A stretch of DNA of 64,000 nt from Closterium sp. Naga37s-1 (taxonomy: Eukaryota; Streptophyta; Zygnematophyceae; Desmidiales; Closteriaceae): positions 495,501 to 559,500 of the forward strand of contig CANJKZ010000978.1 in assembly GCA_947471745.1 (NCBI GenBank). The letters are read 5' to 3'. A program made the position numbers and the translations under genes. Shown here in pieces: positions 1-10,429 of the stretch. A model generated the notes under the pieces. The model worked only from the letters and a program-made list of their open reading frames with translations, did no database searches and was not told the DNA's origin. How positions within the stretch are numbered: position 1 is the first letter of the stretch; each line of letters opens with the position of its first letter.

Positions 1-121
1 AAACTCTTGCCGATTTCTCCCGTGATAAGCACTAAGGAACTAGGCAAAGCTTCGATCACTCCTAGTAGTTCGTGCCAACCCCGTAGTCTAGCTCACCACC
101 GTTGTAGAGTGAATCTCCGCA
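1..121 (+). repeat. 5' LTR of element A, 3' end only
   Basis: Positions 1-121 match 21504-21622, the end of the 3' LTR, and both end in CA. The copies differ around position 27-40 (small indel and substitutions) and at about three further sites, so they have diverged since insertion. Confidence 0.9.
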
Positions 122-140
122 TGGTGCGGTGAGCGTGGAC
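122..140 (+). promoter_or_regulatory. Putative primer binding site of element A (not tRNA-iMet type)
   Basis: Directly after the LTR the sequence starts TGGTGCGGTGAGCGTGG. It begins with TGG, as a site pairing with a tRNA CCA end should, but it is not the TGGTATCAGAGC of initiator tRNA-Met. The same stretch follows the LTR of the related fragment P on the minus strand (37889 downward), so it is conserved in this family. Which tRNA would prime is not known to me. Confidence 0.5.
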
Positions 141-222
141 GGCCCCGCAGATTACCTTCTGATAGGAGCCGACTTTTGCACCCACTAAGTCGTTCGTAGG
201 CCGGCAGCAGCAGATAGTCACC

Positions 223-711
223 ATGGTCGACCCCGTAACTAATGCGGGCATAGCGGACACCTTGGAGGCACGCTTGGCTGATGCGAGGAAACGCCACGCG
301 GATGGCGAGTACGGGATGATCCCCTTGCTGATCGTCGAATTGGGCATCCGGTCGCAGTGGGCGACGGAACACCCTTCCCGTCCTGATTCTCCTCGACCGG
401 TGCGAAACGAAGAGGTCGACGGCGGTGCAAGAGTCAGCAACAACGATGGCACGAAGCAGAGAGGAGTGATCAAGGTCGACGGTGGCGTCGACAAGAGTCA
501 GGCGCGAGTGCAGCAGTCAGCGGCAGCTGCATGCAGCTCACATGCCGACGTTGATAGTCGACGTCGCTCTCCTCTACGAAGCCGTGGAGGACTCTCGGCG
601 ACAACGCATGTGACGGCGGGCGGGATTGCACCGACTTATGGCTACTTCAAGTTCTCGCTGGATCGGATCACCGTCGCACCGTTGCAAGGTCGACGAGACC
701 TCATCACCTAG
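223..711 (+). pseudogene. Element A gag N-terminal part
   Basis: The frame opens with MVDPVTNAGIADTLEARL and ends at a TAG at 709-711. The first ~75 residues are clearly related to the start of gag in fragment P (minus strand, from 37788), which shares the pattern GI-DTL-RL-GEYG and a QWA-H-P stretch. This marks the real gag start, about 100 bp after the primer site. The second half of the frame is low-complexity and probably already shifted, since it does not join the zinc-knuckle gag that follows. No named domain recognised here; it is assigned to gag from position and from the conserved start. Confidence 0.6.
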
Positions 712-771
712 AGGGAGTCGATCGAACCTCAGCTGGAGGTTGCCGGGCTGAAGGGCTTCGCCGACGGCACA

Positions 772-2619
772 GTGCCAATTCCGCCTGTGGACGATGTAGG
801 GCTACGCGGGGAGTTTCGTGCGGCTCACTTGCTCACCTTCATGGTCATCTCGAGGTGCTGCTCGCCGGTGGTGCAGCTGGCGCTCAGGAGTTGTCGGGAG
901 CGGATGCTGGTCACCAGGCATGGCACTTCATCCTGTCGATGTACCAGGTCAGGGATGACCTGTACATCGCACAGCTAGAGGAGAAGATGACTCACATACG
1001 GATGGGCAAGCAGGAGTCGGCGACGGACTACTGCAACCGTGCTCGACGGATCCTGGCTGAGATGCGGATGGCGGGCGCCGAATACTCGACGGCGTCCTAC
1101 ATCTCCCGCATTGTCAAGGGCCTGCCGCACGGCTACAACCTCATGAAGAGGATGATGATGGTACCTGAGACGCGTGAGTCCCTCGACGAGGACTCCATCA
1201 CCAGCTACATCCTTAAAGACGAGGCGATGCAGGAGGCCGAACAGCCCACAGAGCTCCTTCCTCAGGCAAACTACGCTGCACCGACGAAGCTGAATCAGCA
1301 GCAAGGGCAGCGCAGGAATTTGGGCGGAGGTGGTAGCGGAGGTGGGCGGACGACAATGGACGTCGACGAAAAGAGGTCAACGCGAGACAAGGGCCATGGA
1401 GGTGGTGGTCGACGGCGGGAGTGTTGGATCTGTCACGATCCCGACCACCTTTCCTACGAGTGTCCCGACCGCGACGACAGCGACGAGGACGACACCAAGG
1501 GAGGCCGCGGTCGATCGACCAGCCGTCGCCCACGTCGAGATGCGAAGCCGCGCAAGGAGAAGCAGACGTCGAAGAAGACGTCGTCGACGGAGGACGTCGA
1601 CAACTCCAGCGGTAAGAGCCGAGACAACGGGGAGGCGTCGTGCTCGATGGTCGGCGTAGCAGAGCCGACAGTCTCGCTGGCGCCGGAGGCTGGTGAGGAC
1701 TTCCAGGCGGTGGCGGCAGCTATGCAAGCCAACCCAATGGCGGTGCTGCTCGACAGCGGCTGCTCCCACCACCTGATGGGGACGAAGGCGGTATTCGTCA
1801 ACATGGCGCCGAGCGACGGCGTGAAGCACGTTCGTAGATTCAACGGGGCATTACAGCCTGTTGAGGGCCGCGGAACCGTCGCTCTGCAAGGGGAGGCCGG
1901 GAAGCGGGTACTCATCCCCGACGTGCTCTACATTTCAGGCGTGCAGGCGAACCTGCTAAATAATCGCAGCTTGTTCTTCCTGCTGCTGAAGGATCGCCAC
2001 ACTCGATTTGTGTGGGTGATGCCGGTCGCTAAGAAGAGCGACGTGCTGCGGGAGTTCCAGAAGTGGCTGGTGCTGGTGGAACGTCAGGCGAAGAAGTCGG
2101 TGCTGATGCTCCGCTCGGACCGGGGAGGGGAGTTCCTCGGGAAGGAGTTCACCGATTTCGTCGACGGCAAAGGCATCGTCCACGACCTGACGTGCCCTTA
2201 CACTCCGCAGCAGAACGGCCGTCAAGTCCGTGAGGACGATGCTGCTGCACATGGGCGTGCAGCACCACTGGTGGCACCTCGCTCTACGACAAGCTGTCTG
2301 GGTTCGCAACTACTTGGAGCGGTCGACGATGCCGCTGGGGACGACTTTGTACCAGCTGCTGATCGGGAAGAAGCCCGACCTCACGCTGGCGCGGGCGTGG
2401 GGCTGCATGGTCTAGTTCATGGTTCCTGAGCAGCAGCGCGGTGGGAAGGTGGCGTCGAAAGCTCGCTGGGGGCTTCATCTGGGCGTGTCGCCGGAGAGTA
2501 AGGACTGGGAGGTGCTCGACCTGACCGACAACAAGGTGGTCACGTCAGTCGAGGTGATCTTCTACGAGACGTTGTCGCTGGAGGTGTGGAAGGCGAAGTT
2601 TGGGCCTGCGTCGGGGTGA
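772..2619 (+). pseudogene. Element A gag, protease and truncated integrase
   Basis: The main frame (855-2429) has a UBN2-like gag body, then the zinc knuckle CWICHDPDHLSYEC (C-X2-C-X4-H-X4-C, about 1424-1465) and an acidic/basic linker. The aspartic protease motif LLDSGCSHH follows at about 1747. Soon after the protease the protein jumps from VQANLLNN to LFFLLLKDRHTRFVWV, which is integrase core. The rest of the protease, the HHCC zinc domain and the first catalytic Asp region are missing, so there is an internal deletion near 1960-1975. The integrase motif RSDRGGEF and the TPQQNG stretch remain. A frameshift near 2225 moves the integrase tail to another frame (2230-2415), which ends in TAG and resumes at 2419-2619. 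It cannot make a working integrase. Confidence 0.85.
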
Positions 2620-2664
2620 ACGCAGGCACATCCGCCGACGGACACTACGACGGCGACGGCTCCC

Positions 2665-4346
2665 TTGCTCGCCGAAGTCGATGAGCCTGCTAATGAGGAT
2701 GTTGTGGAGGTTCTTCCATCTTCCCTTGTTCTTGCTCCTCCCTTCCCCGTCGCAGATCGGCCTGCGTTGACACCTGTGTCGGCCACAGGCGATGAGGGGA
2801 GCCTTGAGGCGTCGCCTCTGGCGCCGGCCAATGGCATCGCCGGCGGTCGACGAGGCGCCAAGCTCGTCGACCAGGATGGGAAGCCGTCAACAAAAGGGGA
2901 GCAGAAGACATGGGAGCCGGTCGAACAAGACACAGCAGAAGGGGTGCAGTCGACAGGGGAGCTGCCGAAGTCAGTAGGAGGTGAGCACCTAGGCGAAGGC
3001 TCGAAGCAGCTGATCGACGACTTGGCCATTGACGAAGAAGGGGAGCTGTCGGTAGGAGAAGAGTCCACCGATAGCGACGTGGTGGAGGTGCCGATCACGA
3101 AGCCTGAGCTGCGATGCACTGGTCGAGCTCGACGGCCGCCGGAGCGGCTGAGCTTCCACGCCTGCCTACCGCCAGCTGCCTTCACCGCTGTGTACGACGA
3201 GGTCGACGATGACCTGTTGTACGACGACCCCGATATGCACGCAGACCCCGAACACCGCTGGGACATCGTCACGATGACGGTAAAGGAGGCACTGGCGAGC
3301 TGGAAGGGTGAGGCGGTGAAGGCCGCCACGGAAGAAGAGATCCGCAGCCTTGTCGGCATGGGCACTTGGGAGCTGGTCGAACGCCCACGCGGGGTGAACA
3401 TCATGAAGAACCGGTGGGTGCTGACGACCAAGTACCGCCTCGACGACACCATCGAGCGCGAGAAGGCCAGGCTGGTCGTGAAGGGCTTCACGCAGGTGTG
3501 CGGTGCCGACTACGACAAGACGTACTCACCAGTGAGCAGCTACGTCACGCTGAGGATCTTCCTCAGCATCTTCGCCGTCCTCGACCTCAACCTGATGCAG
3601 CTCGACATGAAGAACGCTTTCCTGCAGAGCAAGCTCAACAGGGTGCTCTACATGTACCAGCCGGACTACTTCGACGATGGGACCAGCCGGGCATGTAAGC
3701 TGCTGAAGAGCCTCTACGGGCTGAAGAAGTCGCCATTGCTGTGGTACAGGGCACTCGACGGTGTGCTGCTGGGCGCTGGCTGGAAGAAGAGCCAGGTCGA
3801 CGAGGTGCTCTACTTCAAGGCCAGCAACAACGGAGTGACCTGCTGGGTGCTGGTCTACGTCGACAACCTGCTCGCCGCCAGCAGCAGCCCCGCGATGCTG
3901 AAGGCGCTAAAGGAGCTGCTGGAGGCTGCCTTCGAGCTGCGCGAAATTTCGCCGGTCGTCAAGTAACTCGGGCTGGAGATCGTGCGTGACATGCCAGCGA
4001 GGAAGCTGTGGCTTCACCAGCAGAGCTACGCCGATAAGCTGCGTAGGCGCTTCAGCGACGAGGAGTAGGGCGGTCGAGTCCCGAAGACGCCGCTCTTGGT
4101 CGATGCTTACGCCGAGCTGACATTAGACGACGAGGAGGCGCAGCAGCGCGAGGAGGAGGAGTACCGGCAGAAGGTTGGCTCGCTGCAGTTCGCGGCAACG
4201 ACGACGAGGCCGGACATTGCGTTCGCCTGCAGCAAGCTGGGGAGCAGCCTCACGGTGAGGAGCGACCAGCATTGGCGCGAGGTCGACCGTTGCCTCACTT
4301 ACCTCGCTAACACCCGCGATACCGCCCTGGAATTCGGCGGTGGACC
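2665..4346 (+). pseudogene. Element A reverse transcriptase and connection
   Basis: The 433-codon frame 2665-3966 begins in the linker and covers most of the reverse transcriptase. It shows KNRWVLTTKYRLDD, then RLVVKGFTQV, LDMKNAFLQ and LKSLYGLKKSP. The catalytic box reads YVDNLL instead of YVDDLL (about 3857), which should abolish polymerisation. TAA at 3964 and TAG near 4066 interrupt the connection domain, which continues in recognisable form up to the insertion point of element B (SLQFAATTTRPDIAFA). The RNase H half is found after B, from 20062. Confidence 0.88.
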
Positions 4347-4351
4347 AGAGT

Positions 4352-4482
4352 TGTCAAACTTATATGCTATAGTCTATCTAGGCTGTAGTGGGGTAGTTCA
4401 TATAGGGTACAACACTTTTAGGTTTCCTACTTGTACCCACCTGCTTGCTAGTTCAGTCACTCATTCGTTCACTATTCTAACA
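4352..4482 (+). repeat. 5' LTR of element B (131 bp)
   Basis: Starts TGTCAAAC and ends TTCTAACA, the usual TG...CA ends. It contains the core AGGCTGTAGTGGGGTAG that recurs in every short-LTR family of the window. The copy at 19931-20061 differs only by A for G in this core. Confidence 0.97.
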
Positions 4483-4498
4483 TGGTATTCTGAGCAGG
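4483..4498 (+). promoter_or_regulatory. Primer binding site of element B
   Basis: TGGTATTCTGAGCAGG directly abuts the LTR. It resembles the plant initiator tRNA-Met site (TGGTATCAGAGC) with altered bases after TGGTAT. A hairpin GTTCCCTCGTGGGAAC follows at about 4499-4514. Confidence 0.8.
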
Positions 4499-4514
4499 TT
4501 CCCTCGTGGGAACG

Positions 4515-5480
4515 TTTTTTTTTAGGGCCCACCACGAATTTTTTTTTCCTGCCCTGCCCGAAGCGCGCCTCGCGCCTGCCTTACCTGCGCCGTCGCGCGC
4601 CCTTCCCTAGTATGGCCCGTCGAGGCCCTGCCTTCGCTGGCCCGTCGCGGCCCTGCCTTAGCCGCCCGTCGCTGGCCCGTGCCGGCCCGTCCCGGCTTGT
4701 AGGCGCCCGTCGCTGGCCCGTCGCCACGCGTCGCGGCCCTGCCTTAGCCGCCCACTGCGGCCCTGTCCTTCCTTTCGCCGCCCGTCGCTGGCCCGTCCCG
4801 GCCTGATTCGGCCCGTCCCGGCCCGTTGCCGCCCGTCACAGGCCCATCGCCGCCCGTCGCTGGCCCATCCCAGCCGCGGCCCTGCCTTCGCCGCCCGTCA
4901 CGGCCTCTGCCCTGCAGCCGCCCTGTCGCGGCCCTGCCCTGCTGCCACCCCAGTCGCGGCCCTGCCCAGCAGCCGCCCCTGTCGCGGCCCTGTCCTGCTA
5001 CCGCCCCAGTCGCGGCCCTGCCTTGGCCGCCCGTTGCGGCCCTGCCCTACTGCCGCCCCGACGCAGCCTATGCCCTGCAGCCGCCCTGTCGCGGCCCTGC
5101 CCTACTGCCGCCCCAGTCGCGGCCCTTCCCTGCAGCTGCCCCTGTCGCGGCCCTGCCCTGTTGCCGCCCCGGTCACGGCCCTGACCTAAACCGCCAGCTG
5201 CGGCCCTACCCTGCACCCGCCCTTGGTAAGCACTCGCGCCGCCCTGCCGCGCCGCGCCGCCTGCTGCCGCGCCGTGCCGCCAGGAACCGAGCCGCGCCGC
5301 CCTGCCGAGCCGCGCCGCCCTGCCGAGCCGCGCTGCCCAGCCGAGCCGCGCCGCACTATCGAGCCGCGCCGCCTTGCCGAGCCGCGCTGCCCTTCTGCGT
5401 ACACTACTTCTGCTGCCACTGCTGCTACTGCAGCTACTGCTGCTACTGCAGCTACTGCTGCTACTGCTGCTACTGCTACT
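4515..5480 (+). repeat. GC-rich repeat leader of element B
   Basis: About 960 bp between the primer site and gag, built of imperfect repeats of a unit like CGCGGCCCTGCCCTGCTGCC, strongly C-rich on this strand. From about 5240 it turns into GCCGAGCCGCG units and then a CTGCTACTG run. Open frames through it give only low-complexity Pro/Ala/Arg peptides; I do not regard them as genes. Confidence 0.85.
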
Positions 5481-7259
5481 AAGGCTAGCCCTACTGTTCT
5501 CACCTTTGATGCTGAGGGGCGTGCAGTTGACTTTGACGTGTGGATTGACGACCTGCAGCTCTTTCTTCAGTGTGACTCTAGGGATGGGGTATCCCTGTTT
5601 GATCACACGTCCGGTGTCTCTACTGCACCTGCTGCCACTGCTGACAGTACGGTTCCCTCGCAGTGGACCACTCGTGACGCTGTTGCTCGCCTTACTGTTC
5701 GTAGTCACCTGCCGTCTGCTGAGCGCGCGCATTTTGGCCAGTACAAGACTGCTGAGTCTTTGTACGACACTGTCGTAGCGCGCTACTCCTCCCCTGCCAC
5801 TGCTGCCCTCAGCCGCCTCACGCTGCCGTACCTTTTCCCTGACCTTGCCGCCTTTGCCACAGTCGATGACCTCATTACTCACCTCCGCACTAGTGACGCC
5901 CGCTACCGCGCTGCGCTTCCCACTGAGTTCTGTGCCAAGAACCCCCCCCCCATGTACATCACCCTTTACTACCTAGTCACCCGCCTCCCTGACTCCCTTA
6001 CTTCAGTCAGGGACCATTTTCTCTCCCTTTGCCCCACCGAGCTCACTGTCGACCTGCTAGAGGAGCGCCTCACTGCGGCTGAGAAGAGTATCTTAGCTGT
6101 AGGTGCTTCTCGCGGCGACTGTCGCGCCCCTTTCTTTGAGGGGTGATTCCCTGTCCCCCTTCTCCCCTCTGTTGCTTCTGCTGCTGCTGTCGACCTCGCT
6201 GGCACTGAGGAGGTCGGGGCTGCGTCTTCTCCTAGTGGGAGGCGCCGCAACAGCAAGGGCAAGGGGGGCAAGGGTGGTGGAGGGGACGGTGGGGGAGGCG
6301 GTGGAGGCGGTGGAGGAGGCGGAGGGGGTGGCGGTGGAGGTGGGGGTGGTGGCGGGAGTTGGGGCTTCGGTGGCGGCGGTGGGGGTGGTCGAGGCAGCGG
6401 CAGTGGCGGTGGAGGCAGCGGCAGCGGTGGTGGAGGTGGCGGAGGAGGTGGTGCTGGTCGAGGTGGAGCCGCGCAGCGTGGAGGCTTTGGTGGTAGCCAA
6501 CGCCAGCAGCAGCTGCGTTCCCGTGAGACCCCGTCGGCCCAGCAGCTTCGTGAGTGGTACGCTGGGCGTGGGAGGTCTGGGGGTGTTGGTCCCTGCACTT
6601 ACGTTCTTTGCACCGGCGGGCGCCGTGGGGAGACGTGCGGGCTGCCACACACTGCGCAGCGCTGCTTCGGTTGCCTGACTGACGCCTGGCGCGCCCAGTT
6701 TCCTGACGCTGTTGAGCTCCCTCGTTGGGGTGATCTTCTTAGGCAGAATGGTGCTATCTTTGATCTTGATTTCGATGCTATCCTTGCTGCCATGTATGAT
6801 GTGACTGATAGTGCTGAGGGTGACTGCTACCTGTGTGTTCCCCCCGACCCGGGCAGTGAGGCTGCTGCTCTAGGTGCTAGTGCGTCTGCTGCTCCAGGTA
6901 CTGGTGAGTCTGCTGCTCCAGGTGCTGGTGAGTCTGCTCTCTCTGGTACTGCACCTACTGAGGCCTTACACACTTTCACACTTGACTCTGGTGCTTCGCG
7001 CTCTTTCTTTCGCGACAGCACCACACTCACACCACTTAGACGGCCTGTCGTAGTCTCCCTGGCTGACCCCTCTGGGGGCCCAGTCCCTGCGCACTCTTCC
7101 ACGGTTCTACCGTGTCCTGCGGCCCCGTCGGGCTTGCTGTCGGGACTCCACCTCCCCTCGTTCTCTACGAACTTGGTGAGTGGAGCTGACCTCCAGGATG
7201 CGTGGGTTGACCAGTTCACCCCTGGAGGTCAGCGTGTGACCCACTGCACTTGCTCTTAG
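5481..7259 (+). pseudogene. Element B gag and protease, start codon lost
   Basis: The sister element M starts gag with ATG GCT AGC; here the same place (5481) reads AAG GCT AGC, so the start is lost. The frame then encodes the gag body (TFDAEGRAVDFDVW, YLFPDLAAF, PPPMYITLYYLVTRLP) and meets TGA at 6144-6146 where relatives have GCSP. It continues in the same frame through RRRNSKGKGGK, a Gly tract, the motif C-X13-C-X3-H-X4-C and the protease motif FTLDSGASRSFF (about 6978-7013). A TAG at 7257-7259 ends it. The protease site itself is intact. Confidence 0.9.
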
Positions 7260-8231
7260 ACGGGCCGCCACCTGGCCACGTTCACCCGTCGGCCTGGGTC
7301 GAGTCTGTACACACTGACTACTGCGTCTCCTCCGGTTACTGCGTCTGGTCAGGTAACCGCGTCTAGTCAGGTGTTTGCTGCTGCGTCCAGGTCTAGTCCG
7401 GCGTCTGCCCCCTGCTCGTGTCGTCCTCTGTCGCACGAGACTCTCCTTTGGCACCACCGCCTTGGTCACCCCTCTCTGCCTCGTCTTCGAGGTTTGGCCT
7501 CCCGTACCCTTGTCTCTGGTCTCCCCCGGTCCGTCCCTCCCCTTCCTCCGGGGCCTGCCGCTACCTGTGTTCCTTGTGTCGAGGGCCGGCAGCGCGCCGC
7601 TCCTCACTCCTCCGAGTTCCCTCCGACAGAGGCTCCCCTGCAGACTCTTCACATGGACATGTGGGGCCCAGCCCGCGTCCGTGGACAGGGTCACGAGCGT
7701 TACTTCCTGCTGGTCGTTGACGACTACTCGCGTTACACCACAGTCTTCCCCTTGCGCAGCAAGGGTGAGGTCACTGAGGTGTTGATCGACTGGATCCGCG
7801 GTACCGGTCGCCAGCTCAGCGAGAGTTTCGGCTCGGACCTTCCTGTTCTGCGTCTGCACTCAGACAGAGGTGGTGAGTTTTCCTCCGACCTTCTGAGGGC
7901 CTTCTGTCGTGCGGAGGGCATCCGCCAGACGTTCACGCTTCCGGCCTCCCCACAGCAAAATGGGATTGCTGAGCGCCGCATTGGCATGGTCATGGACGTC
8001 GCTCGTACGTCCATGATCCATGCGGCTGCTCCCCATTTTCTGTGGCCGTTCGCGGTTCAGTACGCTGCGCATCAGATCAACCTTCAGCCTCGTGTCTCCT
8101 TGCCGGAGACCACACCTACTCTGCGGTGGACGGGGAAGGTTGGCGATGCGTCTGCGTTCTGTGTCTGGGGATCTCGCGATACTTCAGCGGACAAGGTGTC
8201 CTCCCTGCGTCTTCCTTGGCTTCCCCTCTGA
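7260..8231 (+). pseudogene. Element B integrase N-terminal and core
   Basis: The same frame resumes after the TAG. It has the HHCC zinc domain (WHHRLGHPSLPRLRG ... CVPCVEG) and the catalytic core: Asp in LHMDMWGP, Asp in LHSDRGGEF and Glu in NGIAERRIG, the last two 35 residues apart. Compared with M, 12 bp are missing near 8170 (in frame, loses AFVR) and 11 bp near 8197 (frameshift), and the frame dies at 8229. The catalytic triad is therefore complete, but the C-terminal part is out of frame. Confidence 0.9.
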
Positions 8232-8967
8232 CGCACCTGGGTGGCAGTTCTACCACCCCACCTCGCGTCGTGTTCTTTCCTCTCAGGACGTCACGTTTGA
8301 CGAGTCGGTATCTTACTACCGTCTCTTTCCCTACCGCACTGCCTCTCTCCCCCCCCCGCCACTCTTCCTAGCACCAGGTGCTTCTCCGGTAGACCCCCTC
8401 CCCCCTCAGGGTCCTGCCCCCTAAGGTGTGTCCCAGGTAGACCCTGTCGAGCCGGTCGAGGTAGCTGTCGACTCTGGGGGTGCTGAGTCTGGGAGTGCTG
8501 AGCCTGAGCGTGCTGAGTCTGGAGGTCGTCCGGGTGTCCCGTCACGGCGGGAGCCCCTCTCTCCACAGCAGCTTCATGAGTGGTACGCTAGGCGTTGTCG
8601 CCGTGCTGCTGGTGCTGGAGCTACTGGAGGTGCTTCTGGAGCTGCTGGAGGTGCTGCTGGTGCTGGAGCTGCTGGAGGTACTTCTGGAGCTGGAGCTGCT
8701 GGGGGTGCTGCTGGTGCTGGAGCTGCTGAAGGTGCTGCTGGTGCTGGAGCTGCTGGAGCCGCTGGTCCTGGAGGTGCTGGTGCTGGAGGTACTGGAGCTG
8801 TTGGAGGTCTTGCTGGTGTTGGAGCTGCTGCAGGTGCTGGAGTTGTTGCTACTGGAGGTGCTTCTGGAGCTGGAGCTATTGGAGGTCCTGGAGCTGGTGG
8901 TGCTGCGGGAGTTGTAGTTGGAGACCCTAGAGCTGAGGGTATTGGTGCTGTCTCTGCTGTTTCTTGA
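8232..8967 (+). pseudogene. Element B integrase tail and Gly-Ala linker
   Basis: After the frameshift the sequence continues with FYHPTSRRVLSSQDVTFDES, the end of the copia integrase region, then a proline-rich stretch with a TAA at 8422-8424. From 8428 a low-complexity linker follows, rich in GAAGGAAGAG (tandem GCTGCTGGAGGT-like units, 8600-8900), ending at a TGA at 8965-8967 where M has GGA. Such a linker separates integrase from reverse transcriptase in all short-LTR elements here. Confidence 0.85.
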
Positions 8968-10266
8968 GGCGCTGCGCGGCCGCGGCCGTACTACGTTCCG
9001 CTCCTTCAGCAGGTTCTTGGTCTCCCGCCTTCTCCTGGTCCTACTCCTCCTTTACTGAGTCCACCGCCTGTCCAGTCACAGTCGCAGTTACAGCTGGCCT
9101 CTCCGCTGCCTGGTCCTTCTCCTTACTCTGGACCGACTAGAGGTCTTATGGAGCGTCGTGAGCCTGAGTCTCGTCCTGCATCACCTGAGTCTCGTTCTGA
9201 GTCGCCTGTCCGCACTGTTCGCGCTGGTCGTCGTGTTTCGCGTCCGCGTCCTCCTCCTGTCCCTGGCACTCACTCTATGACACTGCGTCCTTCCACTTCT
9301 CCACAGCGTGTCCCTTTGCCGTCTCCTCCTGCGTCCTCTCTTCCTGACGGGCCGGATCTGGAGTCTGACTCCCTTCGTGCTGCTAGTCCTACTGTCACGC
9401 GCTTTCTGGCCACTGCTGTCACTGACCCTTTGTTTGAGTCCACTGTTGCGTCTGCTCTCGTTGCTAAGCTTGTTGACTTTGCTGCAGCCTGTCGCCTAGA
9501 CTACGCCACTATTCTTGTTGCTGAGTCTGCGTCTGCATTTGTCTGTCCTCCGCCCGTCGGGGGTGAGTGTGCTCTTGGCACGGACGTTCTAGAGGACAGA
9601 CAGGAGGAGTTTGAGTGCTTTGCCGCTGCTTTACCTCATCTCGTGTCCATGCTGCTTGCCCCTGAGGGAGACCCGGATGCACCAGACATCCCGACCCCGC
9701 GCTCTTACGCTGAGGCGATAGAGGGTCCCTACTCCTCTCAGTGGCAGGCAGCCATGGACGCCGAGATGGCTTCCTGGAAGTCCACAGGCACGTACGTCAA
9801 CGAGGTTCCCCCGCCTGGGGCGAACATCGTCAGTGGCATGTGGATCTTCAGGGTGAAGCGGCCGCCGGGTTCTCCGCCTGTCTTCAAGGCGCGTTACGTT
9901 GCACGAGGCTTCAGTCAGTGACAGGGAGTTGACTTCTTCCATACCTTCTCCCCTACCCCGAAGATGACCACTCTTCGGGTGCTGCTGCACGTCGCCGCTC
10001 AGCGTGACTACGAGCTACACTCGCTTGACTTCAGCACAGCCTTCCTACAGGGCAGCCTGCACGAGGGGATCTGGCTGCGCCGCCCACCTGGCTTCACTGG
10101 GTCGTTTCCTGCTGGTACCCAGTGGAGCCTCCGGCGGCCAGTCTACGGTCTCCGCCAGGCACCCCGTGAGTGGCACGACACACTGAGGACGACTCTTGCT
10201 GCTCTTGGTTTTGCTCCTTCCACTGCTGACCCATCGCTGTTTTTACGCACTGACACCACTCTGCTG
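8968..10266 (+). pseudogene. Element B linker end and reverse transcriptase, first part
   Basis: The frame runs through the linker (ARPRPYYVPLLQQVLG) and enters the reverse transcriptase at SQWQAAMDAEMASWK. It continues GMWIFRVKRPPGSPPVFKAR to a TGA at 9919-9921 that replaces the Arg of FSQRQGVDY. The same TGA occurs in element M. After it the frame continues (MTTLRVLLHVAAQRDYELH, DFSTAFLQG, VYGLRQAPREWHDTL) to 10266, where C is inserted. The polymerase box lies beyond C, at about 17692. Confidence 0.92.
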
Positions 10267-10399
10267 TGTCAGAACATTATAGCTTATGCTGTTGTGTAGG
10301 CTATAGTGGGGTATCCCATAGGGGGTACAACCAATTAGGGTTTCATATTTGTACTCACTTCATTTCATAGTCCACCCATTTCTCGTTCTCATTGTTTCA
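10267..10399 (+). repeat. 5' LTR of element C (133 bp)
   Basis: TGTCAGAAC...TTGTTTCA. It holds the common core TAGGCTATAGTGGGGTA at about 10305-10322 and a GGGGGTACAAC box. I saw no mismatch with 17536-17668. Confidence 0.97.
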
Positions 10400-10414
10400 T
10401 GGAATCAGAGCAGG
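10400..10414 (+). promoter_or_regulatory. Primer binding site of element C
   Basis: TGGAATCAGAGCAGG abuts the LTR; it matches the initiator tRNA-Met site TGGTATCAGAGC except at one base. The hairpin GTCCCCTCCTAGGGAC follows at once. Confidence 0.85.
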
Positions 10415-10429
10415 TCCCCTCCTAGGGAC

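Noticed and set aside
4826..5482. Long Pro/Ala/Cys-rich frame in the B leader
   Set aside because: GC-rich repeat leader upstream of gag; the sequence is not conserved with other families.
6093..6650. Long minus-strand frames over the Gly tracts of B, C, G and M
   Set aside because: Antisense of GGN repeats gives proline- or alanine-rich open frames; the sense strand is clearly gag.
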